Positions 15,968 through 27,147 of a DNA stretch of 64,000 nt are shown one piece after another. The notes beneath the pieces were generated by a model. It did no database searches and was not told where the DNA came from. It saw nothing but the letters and a program-made list of their open reading frames with translations. The DNA comes from Algoriphagus faecimaris. Lineage in GTDB: Bacteria > Bacteroidota > Bacteroidia > Cytophagales > Cyclobacteriaceae. The DNA lies in assembly GCF_900101705.1 (NCBI RefSeq), contig NZ_FNAC01000001.1, positions 1 to 64,000 on the forward strand, written 5' to 3'. Both the position numbers and the translations under genes were made by a program. Numbering within the stretch: position 1 is the stretch's first letter; each line of letters starts with the position of its first letter.

Positions 15968-16701
15968 TCAATTTTCAACTTCCTCCTTCATTAAATCTAA
16001 GAAGCCAAACACCACATTTTTAATCTTGTCGAAGTCTTTATTCTTTTGCACTTTGTCCTCATGCATATACAAGCTTCGATTCACCTCCAGCATAATGGAC
16101 TTTAGACGATCATCCTTTTTGTATAGATCAAGAGGGACGATGGATCCGCTGTAAGGAATATCAATCCCAACAGTATATCCTAATTGCTTGAAATAATACG
16201 AACCAAATTTTGAGGAGTGTGAAAGGAGTCTGTTCCGATATTAAAATCAGGACGAAAATCACCTTTGTAAAAGGAACAGTTAAATGGTTTCATTGGAAAT
16301 GAATGACAATCTACAATTAGACATTTTCCTTCTTCAGCAAGCTTAGTTTTTGTGAAATCCAAAAGTTGGATATGATGCGGCCGGTAAAACTCTGATAAAA
16401 TCTTTTCTCTCAACTCTGGGCTAATTTCTCTAAGCATCCCCCCTGAATCAGTGCGTTGGTATAACACCCCCATACCAAAGCTGGCCATTAATTCTTTATC
16501 ATCATCTTCAAAACGCTCTACATCACAAAAAACCCTCGAAAAGGGCGTTATCAATTTAGGTTGCTTAGGTAAAGCAAAAAGCTCATCAGTAAACCAATCG
16601 GTTAATCTGAAAATCTCCTGTTCAATAGCTTGGCGATTGGTAATGAAACCATCAAAATAGGGTATATGGGTAGAGGAATGAGGGATATGTAAAAGCATCA
16701 T
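15968..16701 (-). pseudogene. N-formylglutamate amidohydrolase-like gene, frameshifted near 16198
   Basis: The intact N-terminal part (MMLLHIPHSSTHIP..., then VIVDCHSFP-like CLIVDCHSFPMKP and DFNIGTDSFHTP) matches the N-formylglutamate amidohydrolase family, metal-dependent hydrolases of N-formyl amino acids. The frame stops at 16180 after NLVRIISSN, but the frame one base away continues as YFKQLGYTVGIDIPYSG and SIMLEVNRSLYMHED to a TGA at 15968, exactly the missing family C-terminus. A single missing base (or two extra) around 16197-16200 explains it. I chose ATG 16701 because homology begins there; the longer ATG 16746 adds unrelated residues. A sequencing error is the alternative. Confidence 0.8.
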
Positions 16702-16849
16702 TAAAAGATAAAGGTTTTTATTAAATAGTGTGAAATTCTGAGTCAAGATGCTTAGTAGAAATCTTCTTTCAGTTCCTCATTAAATACTGAAGTTCAACAA
16801 TGTAAATCGAGTTATTAGTAGAGACTAGGCTTTAGGTTTGACCAAAGAC

Positions 16850-17992
16850 CTACCTCTCCCCCAACCCAAAAGGAATTATTTCCCCTTGTTTTCTGGCTCT
16901 TTCTCGAACTTCTAAGTGGAATGAAAGCATTTGTACACTTGCCAGGGGATCGGGTACATCGGTAGTGTCTAAAAACTGAATGGTTTCAGACTCGGTTAAG
17001 GCATAGTACTTTTTGACAAGAGGCTTTTGCATTTTGAGTAACCAAGGGAAGGTCTCAGAAAAAATATCAGCATTTCCCCCTATCAACTTACTTTGATCAC
17101 AATGGATTCGATAGCCCTCCTCTGCTTTTAGAACATGGTATACATAATGATGGCCATCTTCGTCAATGACTTTCTCGGCATCACATAGAACTTGGATCAA
17201 TTCTTCTTCCGATAAATCCTCCTCACTCCGACTCAATTCTACCAAAGGTAGCTGAGACCATTTTTCGAATAAAGACAGGTAGCCATCGTATTCTTCAAAT
17301 AGCTCAAAAAAAGGATACCAACTCAACAAGCGAAAGGAATCAACATTTAAATATTCAATAATAAAGTCAAAGGTTCGACGGTACTTATACGTCCATGTAA
17401 TTAGTTCATCTATGTGAATGTACTCTCCGGTGGGCTTCATTTCCTCCAAGGCCTGCAGCGCAATTTGGATATGAATCTGTTCGTCAGGGCTCAGGTAAAA
17501 ACTCTCCTTATCATCATCATAAATCTGTAAGATCAAATGATCACCGTACGCTTCTTCATTTCTTCCAAAATTGAAATAATAGCATTCAAAAATTTCCTTG
17601 ATCAAGTAGGTCTTACCGTCATCTGAAACATCCAATGCGAACCTGAAATCCATATGATCCCGGGTATGATTGCCTATAAATCTATAAGCTGTACGATTGA
17701 GGTCAGGATTACAATCCAAATTGCAACAATGCCCTTTTTCCACAATAAGGAAAGCATCTCCTCTCTTTTTCATATACTCAAACCTCCACGCTAATTTGCT
17801 TACAAAAACCGGCATCAACATGTCCTGATAGGTCTGATTGGCATCTAAAAGCTCCTCGAGCAACTCGGAATCCATCTTAGAAAAAGCATGGAGCACTTGA
17901 TTGAGATAAAAATCCATTCGATGGGCAGAATTGAGGTATTCAGATTGACAAAATGACTTTATCAAGGTATTATTTTTGAGATTTTGATCCAA
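16850..17992 (-). CDS. Hypothetical protein, 380 residues
   Basis: I do not recognise a family. The protein is acidic, rich in aromatic residues and mostly helical in appearance, without a signal peptide or membrane segment, so it is probably cytoplasmic. A Cys-rich patch (KGHCCNLDCNPD, about residues 86-97) is followed by a stretch of predicted strands (DFRFALDVSDDGKTYLIKEI) that could form a SUKH-like or NTF2-like fold, but no key motif proves it. It stands alone, downstream of a noncoding 200-bp spacer, and terminates convergently with nothing. The frame is uninterrupted and codon use resembles its neighbours, so I accept it as a real gene. Confidence 0.7.
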   Translation of the reverse strand: MDQNLKNNTLIKSFCQSEYLNSAHRMDFYLNQVLHAFSKMDSELLEELLDANQTYQDMLMPVFVSKLAWRFEYMKKRGDAFLIVEKGHCCNLDCNPDLNRTAYRFIGNHTRDHMDFRFALDVSDDGKTYLIKEIFECYYFNFGRNEEAYGDHLILQIYDDDKESFYLSPDEQIHIQIALQALEEMKPTGEYIHIDELITWTYKYRRTFDFIIEYLNVDSFRLLSWYPFFELFEEYDGYLSLFEKWSQLPLVELSRSEEDLSEEELIQVLCDAEKVIDEDGHHYVYHVLKAEEGYRIHCDQSKLIGGNADIFSETFPWLLKMQKPLVKKYYALTESETIQFLDTTDVPDPLASVQMLSFHLEVRERARKQGEIIPFGLGER

Positions 17993-18126
17993 GACCCAAA
18001 GCCTTTGAAAGGAATAAAAACCTCCTAATTATTAGATTACCAAATAGTTAATCCTGGTATTTTTCAAGCCCCTTTTCCAAGTAGCAAAAACTGCCAATCG
18101 CCTATTGAGTTCCATGGACTTTTTTT

Positions 18127-18177
18127 AAATGTAAATAAAACTTGACTTTTGTGAAATCTTATTTACATTTGTCAAGT
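18127..18177 (+). promoter_or_regulatory. Double inverted repeat and promoter for the membrane protein/HTH operon
   Basis: AAATGTAAATAA (18127-18138) faces its exact complement TTATTTACATTT (18159-18170), and ACTTGAC (18140-18146) faces GTCAAGT (18171-18177). The two interleaved inverted repeats lie 20-70 bp before the start of the downstream pair. TACATTTG at 18164-18171 fits the Bacteroidota -7 element TAnnTTTG and overlaps the operator, as expected for autorepression by the HTH protein. Confidence 0.6.
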
Positions 18178-18196
18178 AAACCTTACAAAACGAACT

Positions 18197-18598
18197 ATGG
18201 AAACTATGAAACTGGAACGCAAAAAAAGAATCATCAAGCTAGCCGTCTGGACTTGGACTTGGGTAGCTACTATGGCTATTGCCACCTTTGGCCCTAGATT
18301 TATCTGGGATGATCACGTCTTCCTCACGGCATTTGCTATTATTGTCAATTTGGCGAATGGAGTTCTTATGATTTTAGCCAACCGGGATTTGTTTAACCAC
18401 TTTGATGAGTTTGAGCGAAAAATCCACCTTGAGGCTATGGCACTAACCTTGGGTCTCAGTGTTGTTGTTGGATTGACTTACTCGCTTTTGGATACTACCA
18501 ATTTGATTCCTATCGACGCCGAAATATCCTTTCTCGTGATGTTTATTGGCATTACTTACCTCATCAGTGTATTTATCAACTTAAGACGATTTCAATGA
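18197..18598 (+). CDS. Four-helix membrane protein paired with a small HTH regulator
   Basis: This 133-residue inner-membrane protein has four predicted transmembrane helices (around VWTWTWVATMAIATF, FLTAFAIIVNLANGVLMIL, ALTLGLSVVVGLTY and EISFLVMFIGITYLISVFI). An in-frame ATG three codons downstream (MKLERKK) could also be the start. The last codons overlap the HTH gene by ATGA, a common two-gene arrangement in which the small XRE protein controls a membrane partner. The function is unknown; sensing or transport at the membrane would be speculation. Confidence 0.75.
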   Translation: METMKLERKKRIIKLAVWTWTWVATMAIATFGPRFIWDDHVFLTAFAIIVNLANGVLMILANRDLFNHFDEFERKIHLEAMALTLGLSVVVGLTYSLLDTTNLIPIDAEISFLVMFIGITYLISVFINLRRFQ

Positions 18599-18795
18599 AA
18601 AACCGTATCCGAGAGCTTCGTGTGGAGCGGAAATTAACGCAAGAGGACCTGGCGGAAATCCTGGGCATTTCCCGACAATCGATCAACGCCATCGAAAAGG
18701 AAAAATTCGATCCCAGTTTGACAACCGCCTTCAAGATGGCCCAACTCTTCGAACGCCCGATCGAAGAACTTTTCATCTATCAATCGGAAGAATAA
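18595..18795 (+). CDS. Small XRE-family transcriptional regulator
   Basis: This 66-residue protein is essentially one helix-turn-helix (IRELRVERKLTQEDLAEILG, then SRQSINAIEKEKFDPSLTTA), of the type often found beside small membrane proteins. Its start overlaps the upstream membrane-protein stop (ATGA). It likely represses its own operon through the inverted repeats at 18127-18177. It has no effector domain, so any signal should come through the membrane partner. Confidence 0.88.
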   Translation: MKNRIRELRVERKLTQEDLAEILGISRQSINAIEKEKFDPSLTTAFKMAQLFERPIEELFIYQSEE

Positions 18796-18799
18796 AACG

Positions 18800-18957
18800 G
18801 AGGCTGTCTCAAAAGTCCATTTGGTTACTATTCGATTTAAAAACACTCGTCTCGAAATCGAAATGTGTTCCAAATCGCCAGCATAGGCCTTCTATCCGGT
18901 AAAGTCGGTAGGACACTAAGGCTGACTGTACAAGGGACGGATTTTTAGGCAGCTTTT
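18800..18957. mobile_element. Solo IS1182-like end or short MITE-like remnant
   Basis: GAGGCTGTCTCAAAA at 18800-18814 is the exact reverse complement of the IS end at 317-331. No transposase follows. About 140 bp later TTTTAGGCAGCTTTTTT (about 18944-18960) is an imperfect inverted counterpart, so the segment could be a deleted, non-autonomous derivative. The 250-bp gap 18796-19049 contains no gene. The right boundary is uncertain. Confidence 0.4.
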
Positions 18958-19049
18958 TTATGGAATACTAATTCCATCGCCCTTTACCATCAATCAAAAT
19001 CCTATCTATTCCCCTGCGATTTTCAAGGCAAACCCCTATTTTTAGCCAC

Positions 19050-19742
19050 ATGAACCCCATCACTACCCTACTCCAGCGAATGAAGGAGGAATCCTGCCAA
19101 TGGGAGACCGCCGGTGATCGCAGACATATTTTTTTGCAATGCTATACCCTGATGAGTCAGAATATGTACTCGGCTATCCGTGCAAATCACTTTAAGGACT
19201 GCATTTGGGTCAGCAGCCTTTTGGTCCGATTCTCCGAATACTACTTTGATGCTCTAGACCTCTATCAAGCCAATCATCCCCAAGTGCCCAGAGTATGGAA
19301 GCAGGCACATGACGCCACCAAAAACTCAGAAACTCACGTGCTTCAAAACCTCCTTTTGGGAATCAATGCACATATCAATTATGATCTCCCACTAGCCCTC
19401 TATGATTGCCTCGAAAATGAGTGGCCTACCTGTGACACCCCGCAGCGAATGCTCCGGAAAAATGATCACGAATTGGTCAATCGGATCATTTCCGCTTCGA
19501 TCGATGAAGTGCAGGATACCATTATCAAACCAATAGCTCCTTCGTTGGCAATTATGGATAAAATGCTCGGTCCCATCGATGAATGGCTACTTTCCAAGAT
19601 GATTAGTGCCTGGAGAAGCGATGTGTGGGAGGTGTCTGAGCTACTTCTTCATGCCGAATCCACTCATGATCGACAGGAAATCATCCGCAAGCAAGAGACT
19701 GAAGTCTTCGAGCGAGGGGAAAAATTGATCAGGATATTTTAA
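19050..19742 (+). CDS. DUF5995 family protein
   Basis: This 230-residue cytoplasmic, mostly helical protein has the features of DUF5995: an N-terminal FLQCYTLMSQNMYSAI helix, a VPRVWKQAHDATKN region and a central GINAHINYDLPLALYDCL block with a conserved His and Asn-Tyr-Asp. The biochemical role of the family is not established. It lies 27 bp upstream of a DUF6933-like gene on the same strand and may be co-transcribed. There is no signal peptide. Confidence 0.75.
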   Translation: MNPITTLLQRMKEESCQWETAGDRRHIFLQCYTLMSQNMYSAIRANHFKDCIWVSSLLVRFSEYYFDALDLYQANHPQVPRVWKQAHDATKNSETHVLQNLLLGINAHINYDLPLALYDCLENEWPTCDTPQRMLRKNDHELVNRIISASIDEVQDTIIKPIAPSLAIMDKMLGPIDEWLLSKMISAWRSDVWEVSELLLHAESTHDRQEIIRKQETEVFERGEKLIRIF

Positions 19743-19769
19743 TTAACCCACCTCTAGCCCGATAATTAT

Positions 19770-20186
19770 ATGACTAATACGCTGTCCCTTTACGCTTCCA
19801 AAAAATTAAGCCCATTCTTGGGAAAACCCTTTACTCAAGAGCTGCCTACAGTAGATCCCAATACAATTCATCCCCTGTACTGCTGGTATGCTGATGTGTA
19901 TTACTACAAGCGGAAAAAATACTTGATCTTTTGCAATGAGATCTCTCGTTTTACATGGATGATGGGGCCATTTTCAGCGGACAAAAAGCAGGGTTTTATG
20001 GAAAATTTTCAAGGGCAACTTCGGATTAACCTCAAAGCCGTAATTCCCAATACCGAGCTGTATTTCGAACAATTGCAAAGCCTAGGTAAAATCTCACAAG
20101 TGCATCGGGGTGCAGTAGCACATCTCAATCAGATGAAAATTGGACTTGACTATCTCAAAGAATATCTCCCTGCTATGGAAAACTGA
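19770..20186 (+). CDS. DUF6933-like protein, possibly truncated by an in-frame TGA
   Basis: This 138-residue protein has a HPLYCWYADVYYYKRKKYLIF segment typical of DUF6933-like small proteins, followed by CNEISRFTWMMGPF. Function unknown. After the TGA at 20184-20186 the same frame stays open for 44 more codons to a TAA at 20319, reading LLLPNEFWQVADVITSRGK and on to VRFREIWENKEVLSRY. That stretch looks protein-like, so the gene may have acquired a nonsense mutation, or the stretch may be the tail of a lost neighbour. The complete domain appears to lie before the TGA. Confidence 0.6.
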   Translation: MTNTLSLYASKKLSPFLGKPFTQELPTVDPNTIHPLYCWYADVYYYKRKKYLIFCNEISRFTWMMGPFSADKKQGFMENFQGQLRINLKAVIPNTELYFEQLQSLGKISQVHRGAVAHLNQMKIGLDYLKEYLPAMEN

Positions 20187-20362
20187 GAGCTCCTACTTCC
20201 CAATGAATTTTGGCAGGTGGCGGATGTAATCACATCTCGTGGAAAAGAAAAAGGCTACTTTAACCCAAAGGTTCGATTCAGAGAAATTTGGGAAAACAAG
20301 GAAGTGCTTTCCCGATATTAAAAGGCAATAAACACTTTCTTCAAAAAGACAAAAGCTTACCA

Positions 20363-20755
20363 TTAATCCCGCCTTAGCGGACTATTGGCCAAATCCATTT
20401 CTTGCCTCTTCTTTCTCAATAAGTACTGAATTGGGCTATCCTCGCTTATATGCTCTGAATCCACATATTCATACCCCAGTCGATCAAAAAAGTTAAGTGC
20501 ATCTACCATGGAATTGAAGAGTACCACATTCCCATTTTGATCAATAATTTGGGAATCATTTACCCTACCTCTTGACCTATCCTGACCAAAATCAACCTCT
20601 ACTCGGACCGTATTGCTGAAGAGTCTCCCCCTTCCCGTAAGTTGAATATAAGTGGATTCGATCTCCTTTAGGGCAACGCCATCGATGGTTTGGGCCTGCA
20701 AAGAAAATACAACTGAAAAAAGAGAAGAAAAGACAAGTACCAGAATTTTTCGCAT
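20363..20755 (-). CDS. Small secreted hypothetical protein
   Basis: This is a 130-residue exported protein: signal peptide MRKILVLVFSSLFSVVFSLQAQ, then a compact domain with strands IQLTGRGRLFSNTVRVEVDFGQ and a C-terminal helix FDRLGYEYVDSEHI. I chose ATG 20755 because the in-frame TTG at 20782 only adds residues before the signal. The GYEYVDSE ending resembles small Bacteroidota periplasmic proteins annotated as hypothetical. It is a single gene, convergent with the DUF6933-like gene. No function can be assigned. Confidence 0.7.
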   Translation of the reverse strand: MRKILVLVFSSLFSVVFSLQAQTIDGVALKEIESTYIQLTGRGRLFSNTVRVEVDFGQDRSRGRVNDSQIIDQNGNVVLFNSMVDALNFFDRLGYEYVDSEHISEDSPIQYLLRKKRQEMDLANSPLRRD

Positions 20756-20958
20756 AGACTTTAAATAGAGGTTTAGAATCAAGATTATTTACGAAAGTCT
20801 AGATTTTTAGTTTTTCTACCTACGAAATTTATAACGCATTACCTTTCAATCAATCCACTCTAACGGAAAACAAAGCTCAGCTAATCAACTGATTTTCATC
20901 ATGTTTTTCCTCTAAAAAAGATGCTAATATCGTAGGATTAACCAAACACAGCACAAGT

Positions 20959-21447
20959 ATGTCCCCATCTACCCCGTTTTCCACCGCCCAAACGACCGCA
21001 TTGGTACTCATGCGTCTGTTTGTGGGATGGCATTTCTTATACGAAGGTGTCATCAAATTTCACAGCCCTTCCTGGACTGCAAAAGGCTACCTCCTGAGCG
21101 CCACCTATTTCGAATCCTTCTTTGCTTGGCTAGCCGGAGAATCCATGATTTCTATCGTGGATACCTTAAATATCGCCGCACTTCTACTGGTAGGTATCGC
21201 ATTGATTATGGGTTTCAAAACACGCCTGGCAAGTATCATAGGCATAGGTTTGCTCCTACTTTATTACTTTGCCCATCCTCCCTTTCCCGGCTACCCGCAG
21301 GGCATCACTGAGGGGAGCTATTGGATCATTAACAAAAACCTAATCGAAGCCGCCGCCCTACTAGTGATCTTTTTATTTCCAACTTCCAAAATCTTCGGAT
21401 TGGAGAGACTTTTTGTAAAATCACCTGTACCCACCCAAACCCTCTAA
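20959..21447 (+). CDS. DoxX family membrane protein
   Basis: This 162-residue inner-membrane protein has four transmembrane helices and the DoxX-type opening ALVLMRLFVGWHFLYEGVIK with FESFFAWLAG after it. DoxX-like proteins are linked to quinone or thiol redox chemistry, but the exact reaction varies. It ends 3 bp before the secreted Gfo/Idh/MocA oxidoreductase gene, so the two form an operon; in Bacteroidota, DoxX and this type of oxidoreductase recur together, hinting at an electron path between membrane and periplasmic enzyme (inference). Confidence 0.88.
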   Translation: MSPSTPFSTAQTTALVLMRLFVGWHFLYEGVIKFHSPSWTAKGYLLSATYFESFFAWLAGESMISIVDTLNIAALLLVGIALIMGFKTRLASIIGIGLLLLYYFAHPPFPGYPQGITEGSYWIINKNLIEAAALLVIFLFPTSKIFGLERLFVKSPVPTQTL

Positions 21448-21450
21448 ATC

Positions 21451-23073
21451 ATGGCAACTGACAAAAAATTATTCTCCGGATTTTCCCGCAGGGATGTACT
21501 CAAAAGCCTCGCCGGGATCCCCATCCTTGGGACAGTTTGGGCTGCAGGTCTAAACACCGTCAACCAAGCTCAACTTGAAAAGAAATACCTTCTCGAAAAA
21601 CTCAACATCAAGGCCAGTCCTCCACCCGCTTCGGGCCCTATGAGTGGGGATCCCTTACGTGTGGGTTTAATCGGATTTGGCATTCGAGGGGAGCAACTGA
21701 TGCGAGCCTTGGGTTTTGCCACGCCTGAATGGATCGAAGAAATGGCCAAGGCTAGCGAAAAAGATCCAAATGATACAAGATTAGCAGATTTTCAGGCTCA
21801 GGAAAACCTCAATGTAAAGCTTACCGCCATCTGCGACATTTTTGATGTGCGCGCGGAAAAAGCCGTAGAGGCATTCAACCGAAATGGAAACTCCTGCAAG
21901 CGCTATGAAACTCACCTGGATCTAATCAACAGCGGAGAAGTGGATGCAGTAATCATCGCCACCCCGGATCATTGGCATGCACCGATGTCCATCGCAGCGA
22001 TCGAAGCTGGGGTCCATGCCTATGTGGAAAAACCCATGACACACAGCATAGCCGAAACTTACGCCCTTCGTGATGCGGTACAGCGAAATCCCAAATCTGT
22101 CTTTGCCGTAGGCCATCAGCACAGACAAACACTCAGCTTCCTGACTGCTCAGGATGCGATCGCAAAAAATACCCTCGGCCATGTTTCCTTGGTCGTCACC
22201 AATACCAATCGAAACGACGACAATGGCGCCTGGCAATATCCCATTCACCCGGATGCCTCTCCGGAAACCATAGACTGGAAGGCCTTTTTGGGAAATGCTC
22301 CCGAGGTAGATTTCAATCGCGAACATTTCTTCAGATGGAGAAAGTGGTGGGCTTATGGATCGGGATTATCGGGAGATTTGCTCACCCATGATTATGATCG
22401 GATCAACTGTGTGCTGAATATGGGCATCCCTAAATATGTAACCGCCTCGGGAGGGGTATATACACACAGGGATGGAAGAAATGTACCTGATGTGATGCAA
22501 GTCAATATGGATTTCCCTGATTTCAGTACAGGCTCCAGTCAGGAAAGCGGCAAAGAAAAAGGAATGAGTTTGGTCTACAGTGCCACTCTAGGCAATCAAT
22601 TTGACCGGGGCACCGTCCTCATGGGACATGATGGGAGTATGGAACTGGGAAATGTCCTCACCATCCATGCAGACCCTCGCTCCACTCAGTACAAAGAGAT
22701 GATAGCGGAGGGAAAAATCGATCCATCTGTCCCCATTTACCAATACGACCCTAGTGCGGATGGAGTGGATGCAGTCACTTCAGCCACAGCCAAATACTTT
22801 GCCAATAAAGGCTTGCTCTGGACCTACAGAGATGGAAAGCGGGTGGATTCCACTTTTCTTCACCTTCGGGAATGGCTCAGCTGTATCCGAAATGGAGGTA
22901 CGCCAAGCTGCGGAATAGTAGAGGGTTTTGAAGAAGCCATCACCGCTCACATGGCAGGGCTCTCTTACAAAATCGGTCGCAGAATCGAATGGGATCCAAA
23001 TACCGAAGAGATCCTTGCGCTTCCAGGCGAAGATCTCGATGCCATTTTACTGGATAACTCCATGGCCGTTTAA
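21451..23073 (+). CDS. Secreted Gfo/Idh/MocA family oxidoreductase (Tat-type signal)
   Basis: This 540-residue protein has a Tat-like signal (FSRRDVLKSLAGIPILG) and a Rossmann fold beginning RVGLIGFGIRGEQLM at about residue 71. The family YVEKPMTHS motif supplies the catalytic Lys, and the substrate domain contains WAYGSGLSGDLLTHDYD. It is longer than the usual 350-450 residues because of insertions before and after the Rossmann core (AKASEKDPNDTRL and the GKEKG loop). It should oxidise or epimerise a sugar with tightly bound NAD(P) in the periplasm. It is co-transcribed with DoxX and followed by a terminator. Confidence 0.88.
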   Translation: MATDKKLFSGFSRRDVLKSLAGIPILGTVWAAGLNTVNQAQLEKKYLLEKLNIKASPPPASGPMSGDPLRVGLIGFGIRGEQLMRALGFATPEWIEEMAKASEKDPNDTRLADFQAQENLNVKLTAICDIFDVRAEKAVEAFNRNGNSCKRYETHLDLINSGEVDAVIIATPDHWHAPMSIAAIEAGVHAYVEKPMTHSIAETYALRDAVQRNPKSVFAVGHQHRQTLSFLTAQDAIAKNTLGHVSLVVTNTNRNDDNGAWQYPIHPDASPETIDWKAFLGNAPEVDFNREHFFRWRKWWAYGSGLSGDLLTHDYDRINCVLNMGIPKYVTASGGVYTHRDGRNVPDVMQVNMDFPDFSTGSSQESGKEKGMSLVYSATLGNQFDRGTVLMGHDGSMELGNVLTIHADPRSTQYKEMIAEGKIDPSVPIYQYDPSADGVDAVTSATAKYFANKGLLWTYRDGKRVDSTFLHLREWLSCIRNGGTPSCGIVEGFEEAITAHMAGLSYKIGRRIEWDPNTEEILALPGEDLDAILLDNSMAV

Positions 23074-23097
23074 AAAGAAGTATCCCAAAAAAAGCAG

Positions 23098-23135
23098 ATC
23101 CAAGCCTTTCGCGACTAAGAAGGGCTTGGATTTTT
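23098..23135 (+). terminator. Rho-independent terminator after the DoxX-oxidoreductase operon
   Basis: ATCCAAGCC (23098-23106) pairs with GGCTTGGAT (23123-23131) and five T residues follow. It begins 25 bp after the oxidoreductase stop codon. Confidence 0.75.
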
Positions 23136-23356
23136 CATCTAAAACTGATTGATATGATGGGAATTTAAAACTGCTCGACTCACTCTTCCTTGTTTTTTGA
23201 TTGAACTGACTTTTCTCAGGAAAAAAACAGGTTAGATACTGAAAAATTTGGAGCATCCTCACTATCAATATATTGCAATTAAGCTTTAAAAAATACAAAT
23301 GACTCATAGAGACTATCGATTTCTTAAAGAATTTGATAGAGGTTATCTTTGTGTTA

Positions 23357-26049
<2,693 letters not shown>

Positions 26050-26072
26050 AACGATTCATTCAACACTAAGAA

Positions 26073-26105
26073 AGCCACTTCCCAGTTTGAGAAGTGGCTT
26101 TTTTT
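26073..26105 (+). terminator. Rho-independent terminator of katG
   Basis: AGCCACTTC (26073-26081) pairs with GAAGTGGCT (26091-26099) around a nine-base loop, with seven T residues at 26099-26105. It lies 24 bp after the katG stop. Confidence 0.85.
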
Positions 26106-26198
26106 ATGGGTTAACTAATTGATCTTAACCAGACAAATAAATTCTATTGACAAAATACTAAATCTCTTAAGCTTCACGTTTGATGAAAAAATAATGAC

Positions 26199-27014
26199 AT
26201 GAAGCAAACCTTGATTACTCTTGCCACGGTATTTCAGCTATTTTCTTGTGATCTCCTTGCCCAGGTCAAGAACCATGCAGCCTACACGGAAAACCAATTA
26301 AGCGCTTTCGAAAAAAGAAAGCTTCGACAGGAATTAAGTCGCGAAAACGGCCCCTACATAGGAGTTCAAACCGGACTTCGTAGACATAAAACCACTCAAG
26401 GAAATAATATTTACCTCCCCATTTCTGGAGAAATGGATGGCATTATTCAAGCTATTTATGGCTATCGCTTGGGCCATGTATCGCTGGAATCCGGGCTGGG
26501 GTTTAGTTGGCACAATTCCGAAATCCCCCACCCAATAGGATCTTCAGAGCGGGTTTTAATCACACAGGCTAATCTCAATGCTTTATTTTTACCTGTTGGT
26601 ATTCGATACGATATTCCTATTAATTTTAATTCCAAGAAAAACATTCGTGTAGGAGCCCATGCCTCAGGTAATCTGATCCTCCGAACCACTAATCGTCCAA
26701 GTGCAAGCGGAGATTTCCCCTATTATGGCTCCAATGACACGAATGGAGTGGACATTAACTTTCTATTAGAAGAGAAAAATTTTAAGAGTTTCTACAAAGT
26801 TGGCCTCCATGCCGAGCTCCAAGTTTTCAAATCTTCTTTCCTAATCATTCAGGCAGGCCATGTCTTATCCGCTCCCAATACCCTTCGAAAAATCACCTAC
26901 AACTGGAACGATGGGACTCAATCCGGCAGCTTTTCCAATGCCATCAGAATGGAAGGATGGTTGGTAGAAATCGCCTATAAACTTCCATTAAGCATTCTTA
27001 AACTTGAAGATTAA
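26199..27014 (+). CDS. Outer-membrane beta-barrel-like hypothetical protein
   Basis: This 271-residue exported protein has a signal peptide ending at about DLLAQ, a short helical linker (SAFEKRKLRQELSREN), then alternating strands with aromatic ends (PYIGVQTGLRRH, VSLESGLGFSWH, IRVGAHASGNLIL, VEIAYKLPL). That is the pattern of a small outer-membrane barrel of the OmpA/PorT-like type, though no definite family motif is seen. It is a single gene after the katG terminator. Transport or anchoring roles are open. Confidence 0.65.
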   Translation: MKQTLITLATVFQLFSCDLLAQVKNHAAYTENQLSAFEKRKLRQELSRENGPYIGVQTGLRRHKTTQGNNIYLPISGEMDGIIQAIYGYRLGHVSLESGLGFSWHNSEIPHPIGSSERVLITQANLNALFLPVGIRYDIPINFNSKKNIRVGAHASGNLILRTTNRPSASGDFPYYGSNDTNGVDINFLLEEKNFKSFYKVGLHAELQVFKSSFLIIQAGHVLSAPNTLRKITYNWNDGTQSGSFSNAIRMEGWLVEIAYKLPLSILKLED

Positions 27015-27147
27015 TTTATCGAATCAAGTCCAAAAGTCGATTAAAATAGGCCAAGAAAAGCAAAAATTGGGCACTCCTGCCTTAACATTTCCAAAGTTAG
27101 CCATCGGATAATTTCACGACTTTTTAATTCGATCTATATTCCATGCA

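Noticed and set aside
15945-16154. Plus-strand 69-residue frame
   Set aside because: It is antisense to the out-of-frame C-terminus of the amidohydrolase-like gene, which has clear family text.
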